Origin: Aedoeadaptatus coli
Lineage (GTDB): Bacteria; Bacillota; Clostridia; Tissierellales; Peptoniphilaceae
Direction: 5' to 3'
Assembly (NCBI RefSeq): GCF_900343085.1
Contig: NZ_OPYI01000004.1
Span: 1 to 64,000 of the forward strand
Length of the DNA stretch: 64,000 nt
Shown: positions 1 to 8,045 of the stretch, piece by piece
How the letters are laid out: each line of letters opens with the position of its first letter
Position numbering within the stretch: position 1 is the stretch's first letter
Program-made: the position numbers and the translations under genes
The notes under the pieces: model-generated
What the model saw: only the letters and a program-made list of their open reading frames with translations
Databases searched by the model: none
What the model was told of the DNA's origin: nothing

Positions 1-2
1 AA

Positions 3-209
3 GGCGGACAAAGGGAGTGGCGCTACTGCTTACGGGCCTACACCAACTGGTTTGAGGAGATCACCAACAGCTTTGATTACCCGTGGAGTAACGGCTACGT
101 GGAAGGAACGCACAACAAGATCAAGACGGTGAAGCGTGTGGCCTTTGGGATGCAAAACTTTCATCATTTCCGAACAAAACTGCTTTTTGTCTGTTCAAAA
201 GATCGGTGA
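3..209 (+). CDS. Transposase C-terminal end, ISL3-like (partial)
   Basis: The window opens inside a reading frame that ends with TGA at 207-209. The visible 68 residues include a segment reading PWSNGYVEGTHNKIKTVKR followed by AFGMQNFHHFRTKLLF. This is the typical end of ISL3-family DDE transposases, where the final catalytic Glu lies in the GYVEGTHNKIK segment. The start lies outside the window. The family call rests on recognising this tail; the catalytic Asp residues are not visible. Confidence 0.8.
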   Translation, partial: GGQREWRYCLRAYTNWFEEITNSFDYPWSNGYVEGTHNKIKTVKRVAFGMQNFHHFRTKLLFVCSKDR

Positions 210-262
210 TAGATGGCATTTGGGAAAACAAAAAGGAGCCTAGTTTTCACTAGACTCCCCAA

Positions 263-279
263 TGGTTGACATAGAACCC
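263..279 (+). repeat. Probable right terminal inverted repeat of the ISL3-like element
   Basis: Read on the minus strand this stretch is GGGTTCTATGTCAACCA, which resembles ISL3-group terminal repeats (GGGTCT/GGTTCT...GTCAAC). It lies 54 bases after the transposase stop, where the element should end. A T-rich tract follows at 280-286. The left end is outside the window, so the match between the two ends cannot be tested here. An imperfect hairpin (GGAGCCTAG/CTAGACTCC) at about 235-258 lies between the gene and the repeat and may act as a terminator. Confidence 0.55.
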
Positions 280-423
280 TTTTTTTGTGCCCTTTTTTCA
301 AATGTCGTGGAAAATTTTTCGAAAAGCCCTTATGTCATACTTCCAGGTGATGGATGCTTTACAACGATAGACTAAACTAAAGCTATCAAGAGATTCAATT
401 GATGAAGAAGAAAGGAGTCCTCT

Positions 424-1128
424 ATGAAAAAGAGACGCATTGCCCTTCTCCTTGTGGCGGCCTTGATCTGCATGCCGTTCGTTTCAACGAATGTTTATGC
501 CGGCCGGGGCAACATTATGCCCGATGGGGAAGAGTACCTGCCCTTTATCGACGTGGACGAGGATAGTTGGTACAGCTTCTACGTCCAATGCGCTTACCAC
601 GAGGGAATTATTAACGGGCGAACGAAAACCACCTTTGACCCCGAAGGCTACGTGACCATGGGGGAAGTGGCCACCATGGCGGCGAAACTGCACGATCGAT
701 TAATGGAACGATATACCGACTTTGAAGCGAATCGCACCTCGCCGTGGTACGGGCAATACCTGCGCTACTGTTACGACAACGGAATTTACAGAAATCCGAA
801 AGTCGCACAAGGCCAAGTCACGCTCGATGCCTGCGAAAATTGGAAGGCACCGGCGAAGCGAAGGGACGTCGCGGGCATGTTTGCCTACGTGGATCAGCGG
901 CCGGGGCGGGGGTTTTTAAATCCCGACGTGCCCTTAACGGACATTCCCGATGTGGACAGAAGCACGCCCCACCATCAAGAGATCCTGAGGATGTACCGCA
1001 TGGGGGTGGCTGTCGGCGACGAATGGATGCGCTTTAACCCCGACGGAAAGATCCGCCGCAACGAAGCGGTGGCATTGGCCGTGCGCCTTTTGTATGACGA
1101 CGCCAGAGTGGAACTGCCGAAAGGATAA
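424..1128 (+). CDS. Small exported SLH-domain protein
   Basis: This is a 234-residue exported protein. It has a signal peptide (basic MKKRR, hydrophobic core, likely cleavage after VYA near residue 26) and two recognisable S-layer homology units. One begins FIDVDEDSWYSFYVQCAYHEG (residues about 40-90); the other has LTDIPDV...GVAVGD...FNPDGKIRRNEAVALAVRLL (about 170-228). The middle is probably a degenerate SLH unit. SLH domains bind pyruvylated secondary wall polymer, so a cell-wall location is expected. No further functional domain is present. GAAAGGAG at 411-418 supports the start. It follows an IS end and may be transcribed alone. Confidence 0.75.
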   Translation: MKKRRIALLLVAALICMPFVSTNVYAGRGNIMPDGEEYLPFIDVDEDSWYSFYVQCAYHEGIINGRTKTTFDPEGYVTMGEVATMAAKLHDRLMERYTDFEANRTSPWYGQYLRYCYDNGIYRNPKVAQGQVTLDACENWKAPAKRRDVAGMFAYVDQRPGRGFLNPDVPLTDIPDVDRSTPHHQEILRMYRMGVAVGDEWMRFNPDGKIRRNEAVALAVRLLYDDARVELPKG

Positions 1129-1176
1129 GACGATCACCTGAAAGTAAGAGAGACATGAAAGAAAAAGGAGGACATC

Positions 1177-2367
1177 ATGGGATTTGTTAAAGCATTTACC
1201 GGCGCTTTAGGCGGAAGCTTCGCCGATCAGTGGAAAGATTTTTACATGGTGCCAGAAGGCATTCCTGCCACGGCAGCGATTTTTGCCGCCGAAGCCAAGG
1301 GAATCAACCACGGCCGCGGCGAAAACACCAAGGGAAGCGACAACATTATTACCTCGGGCAGCAAGATCATCGTGCCCGAAGGGACGGCCCTCATTACCAT
1401 GAAAGACGGCGCCATTACAGGCATTGTCGCCGAGCCCGGCGGATTCATCTACGAAACCGACGATCCAAACGCCCAAAGCATTTTCACCACGGAAGATCCC
1501 GTGGGCAGCCTGATTCAGTCCACCTGGGAAAAAATTCAATTCGGCGGCCAAGCCGGCGCCCAACAATTGGCCTTCTACGTCAATTTAAAGGAGATTCCCA
1601 ACAATCGCTTCGGCACACAAAGTGAAATTTATTGGGATGACGCCTTTTTCGGCACCCAAGTCGGCGCAGTGACCCGAGGCACCTACACCTTGCAGATCGT
1701 GGATCCCTTGCTCTTCGTGAAAAATTTCGTGCCGCAAAAATTCTTGATCCAAAACGCGCCGGTCTTCGATTTCGGCGACATGGACAACGACGCGGCGGAA
1801 CAGCTCTTTAACGAAGTGGTTGGCTCCCTCTCCGCCGCCTTCTCCAACTACACCAACGATCCCTCCAAGGGCAATCGCATGAGCCGCATTCAAGGGGATC
1901 AAATGGGCTTCGCCAAGAGCCTCACCGACGCCGTGGAAGAAGGCTATCAATGGAAGACGGGCCGCGGCCTGCAAATTGTGAAGACCGCCATCCTGGCCAT
2001 GGAATACGACGAAGACACCAAGGCCATGATGAAAGATGTGAAGCGTGCCGATGCCCTCTCCGGGGCCCGAGGCAATTCCTTTATGCAACAATCCGTGGCC
2101 CGCGGCATGCAGGCGGCGGGAGAAAACGGCGGCGGCGCCAACATGGCCTTTATGGGCATGGGTATGGGCGCGGCAGGGAATGTTATGGGCGCGACACAGC
2201 AGCCGGTGAATCAACAGGCAGGCGTTCAAAATGCGGCCAACCAAGCTCCGCCGGCGCAGGACGCTGATCCCACGGAAAAGCTCATTCAAATGAAAAAATT
2301 GCTGGACGCCGGCGTCATTACCGAGGATGAATTCAACAAAATCAAATCCGAACTATTGGGACTTTAG
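1177..2367 (+). CDS. SPFH-domain protein with C-terminal SHOCT domain (YdjI-like)
   Basis: This 396-residue protein resembles the YdjI/virion-core-like SPFH family, with N-terminal GFVKAFTGALGGSFADQWKD and an SPFH core to about residue 300. A Met/Gly/Gln-rich linker (about 310-360) leads to a SHOCT domain at the C terminus (EKLIQMKKLLDAGVITEDEF). There is no transmembrane helix, so membrane association would be peripheral. In Bacillus the homologue sits in the PspA-type envelope stress operon; a role in membrane organisation here is inference. AAAAAGGAGG precedes the ATG. The next gene starts 9 bases after the stop, indicating one operon. Confidence 0.8.
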   Translation: MGFVKAFTGALGGSFADQWKDFYMVPEGIPATAAIFAAEAKGINHGRGENTKGSDNIITSGSKIIVPEGTALITMKDGAITGIVAEPGGFIYETDDPNAQSIFTTEDPVGSLIQSTWEKIQFGGQAGAQQLAFYVNLKEIPNNRFGTQSEIYWDDAFFGTQVGAVTRGTYTLQIVDPLLFVKNFVPQKFLIQNAPVFDFGDMDNDAAEQLFNEVVGSLSAAFSNYTNDPSKGNRMSRIQGDQMGFAKSLTDAVEEGYQWKTGRGLQIVKTAILAMEYDEDTKAMMKDVKRADALSGARGNSFMQQSVARGMQAAGENGGGANMAFMGMGMGAAGNVMGATQQPVNQQAGVQNAANQAPPAQDADPTEKLIQMKKLLDAGVITEDEFNKIKSELLGL

Positions 2368-2376
2368 AGGTGGATT

Positions 2377-3831
2377 ATGGCTGATGAAAAGATGAACACC
2401 GCCCTTGCGGAAGAAGACAAAGCCAACGGCCAAATCAAATGCCCGAAATGCGGCGCCACGGACATTCAGACCAACACGAAAACCGGAAAGCTGCGCTGCA
2501 ATTTCTGTCGCCACGAATTTGAACTGATTCGCGCGGCGGACGATGCGGCCATCGAGACCTTAAAGGGAAGCACCGTAAGCGGCGGCGCCAAAGACATCGA
2601 CGCCGATGCCGAGGATGTCATCACCTTAAAATGCGAAAGCTGCGGCGCGGAAGTCGTCGTGGATACGGCCTCCTCCACTCAGGCCCGCTGCCACTGGTGC
2701 CGCAACACCCTTTCCATTAACGATGTCATTCCAAACGGCGCCGTGCCCGACGTGCTCCTGCCCTTCAGCATCTCCAAGGCAGAGGCCCAGAAGGAAATCG
2801 AGGCATTCGTCGGCGAGCGAAGAAAATTCGCCCATCCGAAATTTTCAAGGGAATTTACCACGGAAAATATCTGCGGCGTTTACCTTCCCTATATGCTGGT
2901 GGATGTGAACGGCCACATGAATCTGTCCGGGGAAGGCGAAATCGAAACCAACAGCTACATGGTCAAAGACGACGACGGGGAACACAGGGAATACGATGTG
3001 GACACCTACCACGTGGAGCGGGACTTCGACATTACCATCGACGATCTTCCCATCGAATCCAGCAGCGACAAATTGGATTACAAATCCAAGACCAAGACCA
3101 CCAACATCATTAATTCCATTTTGCCCTTCGACACGGAAAATTGCGTGGCCTACAATGCCAATTACCTTCGGGGCTATACCTCGGAGAAGCGGGACACAAA
3201 CATCGGAAGCTTGAAAGACATTACCGACGTGCAAAGCGCCGACGTAGCCCGCCTGGCCATTGTGGACACCTTAAAGGACTACGACCGGGGCGTGCACTGG
3301 AAACAGGAAGATTTCACCGTGAAAGGCGACGCGTGGAAGGCGGCCTATTTGCCCGTGTGGCTTTACAGCTACATGCAGATCAAGGGAAAGAAGCAGCTCC
3401 TCCACTACGTGGCCGTCAACGCCAGAACCAAAGAGACCATGGGAAGCGTGCCCATTAACTACGGCAAACTCTCTCTCGTCTCCCTTCTCGTGGAAATCGC
3501 GAGCTTCTTTGCCGCCGTCGTCCTGCGAATTATTTTAGCCATGGATTTCTTCGACGGCACGAAGATTCAAGAGGGCCGGGACATTGTCTGGTTCCTGCTT
3601 TTGGGCGGCTTTATCTACTTCTTCAGCATGGTAAAAAAATACAGAAATCAAGACGCCCGCCATACCTACGAATTCGAAACGAAGAGCGAAGTCTCCAATT
3701 TGGATTGCGTGGATGAGTTCCTGCACTCGGAACACGGCGTGACCACGAGCCGCATCGCGAAGGAAAACTACATGGACTTAAAAGGCGACGACGTGAAAAA
3801 GATCATGAAAGAGAAGAAGAAAAAGAAGTAA
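2377..3831 (+). CDS. TFIIB-type zinc-ribbon membrane protein (YdjG-like)
   Basis: This is a 484-residue protein. Two zinc ribbons lie near the N terminus: CPKCG...CNFC (residues about 23-45) and CESCG...CHWC (about 88-110). A long soluble domain follows, with residues LPFSISKAEAQKEIEAF at its start, then two hydrophobic segments near residues 370-390 and 400-415, and a Lys-rich tail. This matches the zinc-ribbon partner of YdjI-like SPFH proteins, and the gene directly follows that partner. Exact biochemical function is unknown; a membrane or envelope stress role is inference from the conserved pairing. The Cys residues imply Zn binding. Confidence 0.75.
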   Translation: MADEKMNTALAEEDKANGQIKCPKCGATDIQTNTKTGKLRCNFCRHEFELIRAADDAAIETLKGSTVSGGAKDIDADAEDVITLKCESCGAEVVVDTASSTQARCHWCRNTLSINDVIPNGAVPDVLLPFSISKAEAQKEIEAFVGERRKFAHPKFSREFTTENICGVYLPYMLVDVNGHMNLSGEGEIETNSYMVKDDDGEHREYDVDTYHVERDFDITIDDLPIESSSDKLDYKSKTKTTNIINSILPFDTENCVAYNANYLRGYTSEKRDTNIGSLKDITDVQSADVARLAIVDTLKDYDRGVHWKQEDFTVKGDAWKAAYLPVWLYSYMQIKGKKQLLHYVAVNARTKETMGSVPINYGKLSLVSLLVEIASFFAAVVLRIILAMDFFDGTKIQEGRDIVWFLLLGGFIYFFSMVKKYRNQDARHTYEFETKSEVSNLDCVDEFLHSEHGVTTSRIAKENYMDLKGDDVKKIMKEKKKKK

Positions 3832-3924
3832 ATCTCCCGTGCGACCAGAAAGAGATAAACCGCGTAGGCCGAAAGGAGAAAACCAAGAAAAAGACGCATT
3901 GCAGAAAACGCCGCGGCGGAAGTG

Positions 3925-4170
3925 ATGGACCGGCTGAAGAAGATGAGCCTGTTGGATGAGGGTTATTACGCTACGGACGTTCTGCCCGAGACGGCAAATT
4001 ACAACAATCACGGGGAGGAAGGCTTCCGCGTCACCCTGCGCAAAGACAATCCCGTGGATAAAAACCTCACCGATCACGTACGCCATTTCTTTATTAACAA
4101 AACCGGCACGGCGATTTTAGAATACGATCCGGTTACCGACGGCTACAAAGAAGTGCTGGGCGTCAATTAA
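3925..4170 (+). CDS. Small uncharacterised protein, start uncertain
   Basis: The frame encodes about 81 residues from ATG 3925 (GTG 3922 also possible), with no family that I recognise. The frame is open upstream to a stop at 3865-3867. The upstream residues IAENAAAEVMDRLKKM continue the same amphipathic character, so translation may begin earlier at a non-ATG codon such as ATT 3898. A good GAAAGGAG lies at 3871-3878, too far from ATG 3925. It could be a real gene with a rare start or the 3' remnant of a longer one. A terminator follows immediately. Confidence 0.45.
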   Translation: MDRLKKMSLLDEGYYATDVLPETANYNNHGEEGFRVTLRKDNPVDKNLTDHVRHFFINKTGTAILEYDPVTDGYKEVLGVN

Positions 4171-4178
4171 CCGGCGAA

Positions 4179-4206
4179 AGAGCTCGCAGAGGCGGGCTCT
4201 TTTTTT
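4179..4206 (+). terminator. Rho-independent terminator after the SPFH operon
   Basis: The stem AGAGCTCGC/GCGGGCTCT (one G-U pair) is followed by seven T. It lies 9 bases after the stop at 4170. Confidence 0.75.
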
Positions 4207-4213
4207 GCGGGCA

Positions 4214-4242
4214 CAAAAAAACCGCGGAGGATATCCGCGGCT
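4214..4242 (-). terminator. Terminator of the minus-strand signalling cassette
   Basis: On the minus strand, CCGCGGATATCCTCCGCGG forms a stem-loop followed by a run of T. It lies directly after the response regulator stop. Confidence 0.75.
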
Positions 4243-4875
4243 TCACTGTTCACTTTCGTCGATGACAAAGCCCGTAATGCGCGCCTGAATGGCCAGCTGG
4301 GTGCGGCTGGTAAAGCTCGTCTTGTCCATCAGGTGCATGACGTGGGTCTTCACCGTGTTCAGAGAGATCTCCAATTTGCTCGCGATCTCGTCGTTTCCGG
4401 CGCCGGTGGTCAAAAGGCGCAGCACCTGAATTTCCCGAGGCGTGAACTCCGTGGATTTCGCCAGGCCCAGTTGAATCACCGGGGTTTGTTCAGGATAAAT
4501 GGATTCCCCGGCCAGGGTGCGGCCGATTACCTCGAGGATGCCGGCCTCCGAGGCTTCCTTGTACCAAAAACTGTCGATGCCTATGGCCTTTGCCCGATCC
4601 ATCCAGGAAACTTCCGGCATGCTGGTGACGGCGACGATTTTTATCTCCGGCCTCAGCTTCTTTATTTTTTCCGCCGCGTCCAATCCGTTGGAGCCGTCTT
4701 GCATGAGAATGTCCATAATCACCAAATCCAAGTCCCCGTTCAGGACGTAGGTGTCGGCAAACATGGCCGTGTCCACGGAATACACCACCTCGTAATCGGG
4801 ACTTTTGTCCAGAATAAGGCGAAAAAGCTCGCGGGAGACGAATTGATCGTCGACGATCATGAGTTTATACGTCAC
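4243..4875 (-). CDS. NarL/FixJ-family response regulator with LuxR HTH
   Basis: This is a two-component response regulator of 210 residues when started at GTG 4875. That start is preceded by AAAGGAGG at 5-base spacing; a longer frame to 4911 lacks a site. The receiver domain has acidic D9-D10 (MIVDD), the predicted phosphoacceptor D55 (LVIMDILMQDG) and a conserved Lys near residue 104. The output domain (about 143-205) is a LuxR helix-turn-helix with FTPREIQVLRLLTTGAGNDE and LNTVKTHVMHLMDK. It is last in the cassette and overlaps the end of the kinase by 11 bases, so the kinase is its likely partner. Targets are unknown. Confidence 0.9.
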   Translation of the reverse strand: MTYKLMIVDDQFVSRELFRLILDKSPDYEVVYSVDTAMFADTYVLNGDLDLVIMDILMQDGSNGLDAAEKIKKLRPEIKIVAVTSMPEVSWMDRAKAIGIDSFWYKEASEAGILEVIGRTLAGESIYPEQTPVIQLGLAKSTEFTPREIQVLRLLTTGAGNDEIASKLEISLNTVKTHVMHLMDKTSFTSRTQLAIQARITGFVIDESEQ

Positions 4876-6126
4876 GAAAACCTCCTTTCGTCCAGGATAA
4901 ATCCAATTCAAAGAACGACTCTCTTCGAACGGCCAGACTGCCGTCGTAATAGGCCAGGCGTTGGCGCATGTTTTTCAAGCCGCCCTTTTCCTCCACCGGG
5001 CCCGTGGGCAAGTCGCCGTCGTTTTTAATGCAGCAGGTAAATGTGGGCCCTTGATCTTTCAGCGTGATCCAAATCTTTTTGGCGTGGCCGTGGCGAATGG
5101 CGTTATTTAACGCCTCGTGGACCAATTCCACCAAGACCGCCTGATCTTCCTTGCTTTCGGGGACCTCGCCTTCCACCATGACGTGCACGCCGATGGCCCC
5201 GCCGTGGTAATAAACTTGTCCCAGGCCGAGGCAACTTTCACAGGCTCCTCCTTTTCGTCGAAAAGAAGAAGGCATTCCCCCCACAGGGTCTCCAACCGGC
5301 GGCGATCCTCCGGCGTCTTCTCCGCCTTTTCCAAATAGCGCCTGAAATAAATCAGTGCCTGGCCCAGGCGGTCGTGAATTTTTATTTTGGCCTGTAAAGT
5401 TTCCTTTAGCCTCGTGTATTCGCCGATTTTTTCCCGGTACACCTTTAATTCGGCGTTCATCCGCTGATTGGCCCGGGTAATTTTTTCGATTTCCTCGTAC
5501 AGAGCCCACTCCAGGGTAATGTCGTAGGCCAAGGTTTCTTTCACCAAGCCGTGGTGGATGATTTTAATCTGCCACACCTTGGAATTGCTTTCGACGATCA
5601 AAGGCTCCCGCTGCAAAATTTTTGTCCGAGGCTTAATGCGATTGGCTTCGATGTCTCTGGCGCAGAGCAAGTCGTTGACGAGCTTTTTTCCGAAGACCTG
5701 ATAGCTGATTTCCTGCATTTGGCGGTTCACCAACAGAGGCGTGCCGTCAAGTTTCGAAAAGCAAATCCCGTCGGGAAGATTGTCCACGCTTTCTTTTACG
5801 GAGTTTTCCCCCAGCTGTTCCTTTTTTAGGATGGAAAGTTTTCGCGCCAGGGCGCCTTCAAAAAGGAGCAAAAGCAGGAGATAGGCGATGAAGCCGAAAA
5901 GGGGCATGGACAGAAAATACGTGGCCACGTGCATGTGCCCGGTGCCCAGCTCCGCCACCACTTGGGCGGGAAGAAGTGCGGCCGCGACCAAGAGGGCGCT
6001 CAGAAGAACGAGGCCCGATACGCGCAAGGTGAGGATCGCCTCCACGGAAAGATCCAGGGCGATGAGAAGGATCACGAGGCTTGCGATAAATAACGGGGCG
6101 AGGCCGGCTGTGGAAAGATTAAGCAT
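4865..6126 (-). pseudogene. Sensor histidine kinase interrupted by a single-base frameshift
   Basis: Two overlapping frames make one kinase. The upstream frame (from 6126) holds three or so membrane helices (residues 5-95), a PAS-like region (about 105-200), a coiled coil and a dimerisation helix with H251 (HDRLGQ). It then loses similarity after WDKFITTAG. The other frame carries the HATPase, with N-box HEALNNAIRHGHA and G-box GGLKNMRQRLAYYDG. Adding one G to the run of four G at about 5196-5199 joins them as ITTAGAIGVHVMVEGEVPES, giving about 420 residues. So one base was lost, through mutation, slippage or sequencing error. Its start overlaps the upstream gene by 8 bases. If the shift is real, the kinase core is not made. 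Confidence 0.75.
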
Positions 6127-7783
6127 CGATCATCACCGCCTTACTGATGGAGAAGCGCCGAATGCAGAGCATCTCTTCAAATTCCTCCGTAAAGGCGACG
6201 CCTTTCGGGGGAAGCACCTCGAGGATTTCTCTTTTCAGGGAGATCTTCTCCTCGGTTTCCACGTAGATGGAAAGCAGAAGATCCTCGTCGTCTTCCTTAA
6301 AGTGAATAAATAGCGCCGAGAGAAAATGGAGATGGGCCTCCAAGATGATTTGAAAAGCGGCGTAAAGACTCAGACCGAGAGCGGCATCCACTACGCCCTC
6401 CACCGTCCAGGTGTCGGAGGTAATCACGCCTTTCAGCCGCAGGTAGTCCAGGGATTCGTCGAAGGCCAGGCGCACCTCGGAAAGGGTAAGGCTCTTTTTG
6501 TTCCTGGCAAGCAAAAATAAATTGGAGAAGCGCTTAATGTATACATTCAGTAGGCAGGCGCCCTTTAAGGCGTCTTCATAGGCCCCCTTCTCCTCGGGCA
6601 GCGCGGCCATAATGGTTTTCAGCTGAGCGAATTGGGGCTTGAGATGTTCGTTAATGGCGGCGCGAATCTCCTTCTGCTCTTCCACCTTGGCCATTTCTTC
6701 CCTTAATTTGTTATTGGCCATGAGCAATTCGTTTTCGTTGAGCATTTCCTCGTTGACGGAGAGAAGCTGTGCCTTCAGGCGGTTGAAATCCGTGAGATCC
6801 ACAAACCAAAAACAGCTGCCCCCATGAATGGGCGAACTCTCGAGGAGCGTGTTTTCGTCCACGGCGATGGCGCGGCTTTCGGCCCGCATCACTGCATCGG
6901 CGCTGACCTCCGGGCCCTTGTTTGGCTTCACGACCATGTTCCCTTTTAAATCCATCATGCCCATATTCAGTGACGAGAGACTTAGAAACGTGTCGTAGCC
7001 GCGATTGGAAGCGATGAGCCGCGTAAAGACCAAGGATTCGATAAAGAGAATCACCGTGAGGCTGTTAAACTCCGCACTTTGAAAGGCGATCTTCACATAG
7101 TGAAAAGAGGGCGCATCCGCAATGTAGTACATGGTGTAGATAAAACAAAGGGCCAAAACCCCCACCGGGGCGGCGATGGATCGCAGGCGCTTTTGTGCCA
7201 AGGACCGCTTCGAGGTAATGATCAAAGTCAGGGCGGCGAGAAGGAGGATGTAGCCGTTGACGAGAAGATACGCCGGGCCGTACTGTTTAAAGCCCGAGGC
7301 GTGGGCGTAGGGAACGAAGACGAGGCCGTGGAGATCGTTGGTCAAAATCAAAAGAATCAACGATGCGGTGGGAATCCAAAAGAGATACCAGCGCCTGTCG
7401 ATGGCCTCTCGCTCCGATTTGCCCACGTAGAGGGACGTGAAAAAGACCAAATGGACCGTGGTGAGAATGAAAAAGTAGTATATGTAGCGAATCCAATGAA
7501 CGGCCGTGGAAGATACGATAAGGATTTCGTATTTCACCGTGCGCGTCGCCAAATAGCCGATAAGCAAAAGGGAGATCAGCTTAAATCGCCGGGCCACGTC
7601 GGCGCGGAGCACGCGATTTTCCATATTTTTCGCCCAGAGAAGAAAGACAAGGGCGTAGAGGAAAAACACCAAGGTCTTCCCCGTAAAAGGCAATGCATCA
7701 CGGGCCTCTGCCAATTGAACGGCCGCGGCCGCGGCAATTAAAAGAATCGAGAAGATATAGGTCGTGATCTCTTTTCGGTACAT
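6119..7783 (-). CDS. 7TM sensor protein with degenerate histidine-kinase-like C terminus
   Basis: This is a 554-residue protein started at ATG 7783 after AGAAGGAG; an upstream ATG at 7807 lacks a site. Residues 5-255 hold about seven membrane helices, like the 7TM N-terminal region of some histidine kinases. A linker and coiled coil (about 335-370) follow, then a helix with INEHLKPQFAQLKTI (His near 379) resembling a DHp helix. The C-terminal region resembles a HATPase fold (FQIILEAHLHFLSALFIHF), but I see no N-box Asn and no GxG G-box, so ATP binding is doubtful. It is the first gene of the cassette. A ligand-sensing partner or pseudokinase role is inference. Confidence 0.7.
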   Translation of the reverse strand: MYRKEITTYIFSILLIAAAAAVQLAEARDALPFTGKTLVFFLYALVFLLWAKNMENRVLRADVARRFKLISLLLIGYLATRTVKYEILIVSSTAVHWIRYIYYFFILTTVHLVFFTSLYVGKSEREAIDRRWYLFWIPTASLILLILTNDLHGLVFVPYAHASGFKQYGPAYLLVNGYILLLAALTLIITSKRSLAQKRLRSIAAPVGVLALCFIYTMYYIADAPSFHYVKIAFQSAEFNSLTVILFIESLVFTRLIASNRGYDTFLSLSSLNMGMMDLKGNMVVKPNKGPEVSADAVMRAESRAIAVDENTLLESSPIHGGSCFWFVDLTDFNRLKAQLLSVNEEMLNENELLMANNKLREEMAKVEEQKEIRAAINEHLKPQFAQLKTIMAALPEEKGAYEDALKGACLLNVYIKRFSNLFLLARNKKSLTLSEVRLAFDESLDYLRLKGVITSDTWTVEGVVDAALGLSLYAAFQIILEAHLHFLSALFIHFKEDDEDLLLSIYVETEEKISLKREILEVLPPKGVAFTEEFEEMLCIRRFSISKAVMIDA

Positions 7784-7928
7784 GGGGAACTCCTTCTGAG
7801 GCGGCACGGGGGCCGCGCATCTTTTAAAACACTTTGGTTCTTTATTATTATATCAAGAAAAATCGCCCCATGGGCTTCATTTCCGCGGCAACTGGCCGGG
7901 CCGGCTTCGCATCGCCGGGCGTGCGTGG

Positions 7929-7956
7929 ATTTCGTTATACGAAATGAATAATTTCG
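7929..7956. promoter_or_regulatory. Triple half-site operator-like array upstream of the ABC-AraC operon
   Basis: The sequence holds ATTTCG-N5-CGAAAT-N5-ATTTCG: three hexamer half-sites in alternating orientation, spaced 11 bp start to start. It ends 10 bp upstream of a candidate -35 box, the usual place for an activator. The operon encodes an AraC-type regulator, so this is its most likely site (inference). Confidence 0.5.
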
Positions 7957-7966
7957 CTTTTATGAA

Positions 7967-7995
7967 TAGACAGGGAGAAAGAAAATCGCTACACT
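7967..7995 (+). promoter_or_regulatory. Candidate sigma-A promoter for the 8046 operon
   Basis: TAGACA at 7967-7972 and TACACT at 7990-7995 are separated by 17 bp. Both are imperfect, which suits an activator-dependent promoter. Confidence 0.5.
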
Positions 7996-8045
7996 GTGTT
8001 TAAAAGATAAAGGATAAACACTATCATTAATGAAAGGAGATCTGT

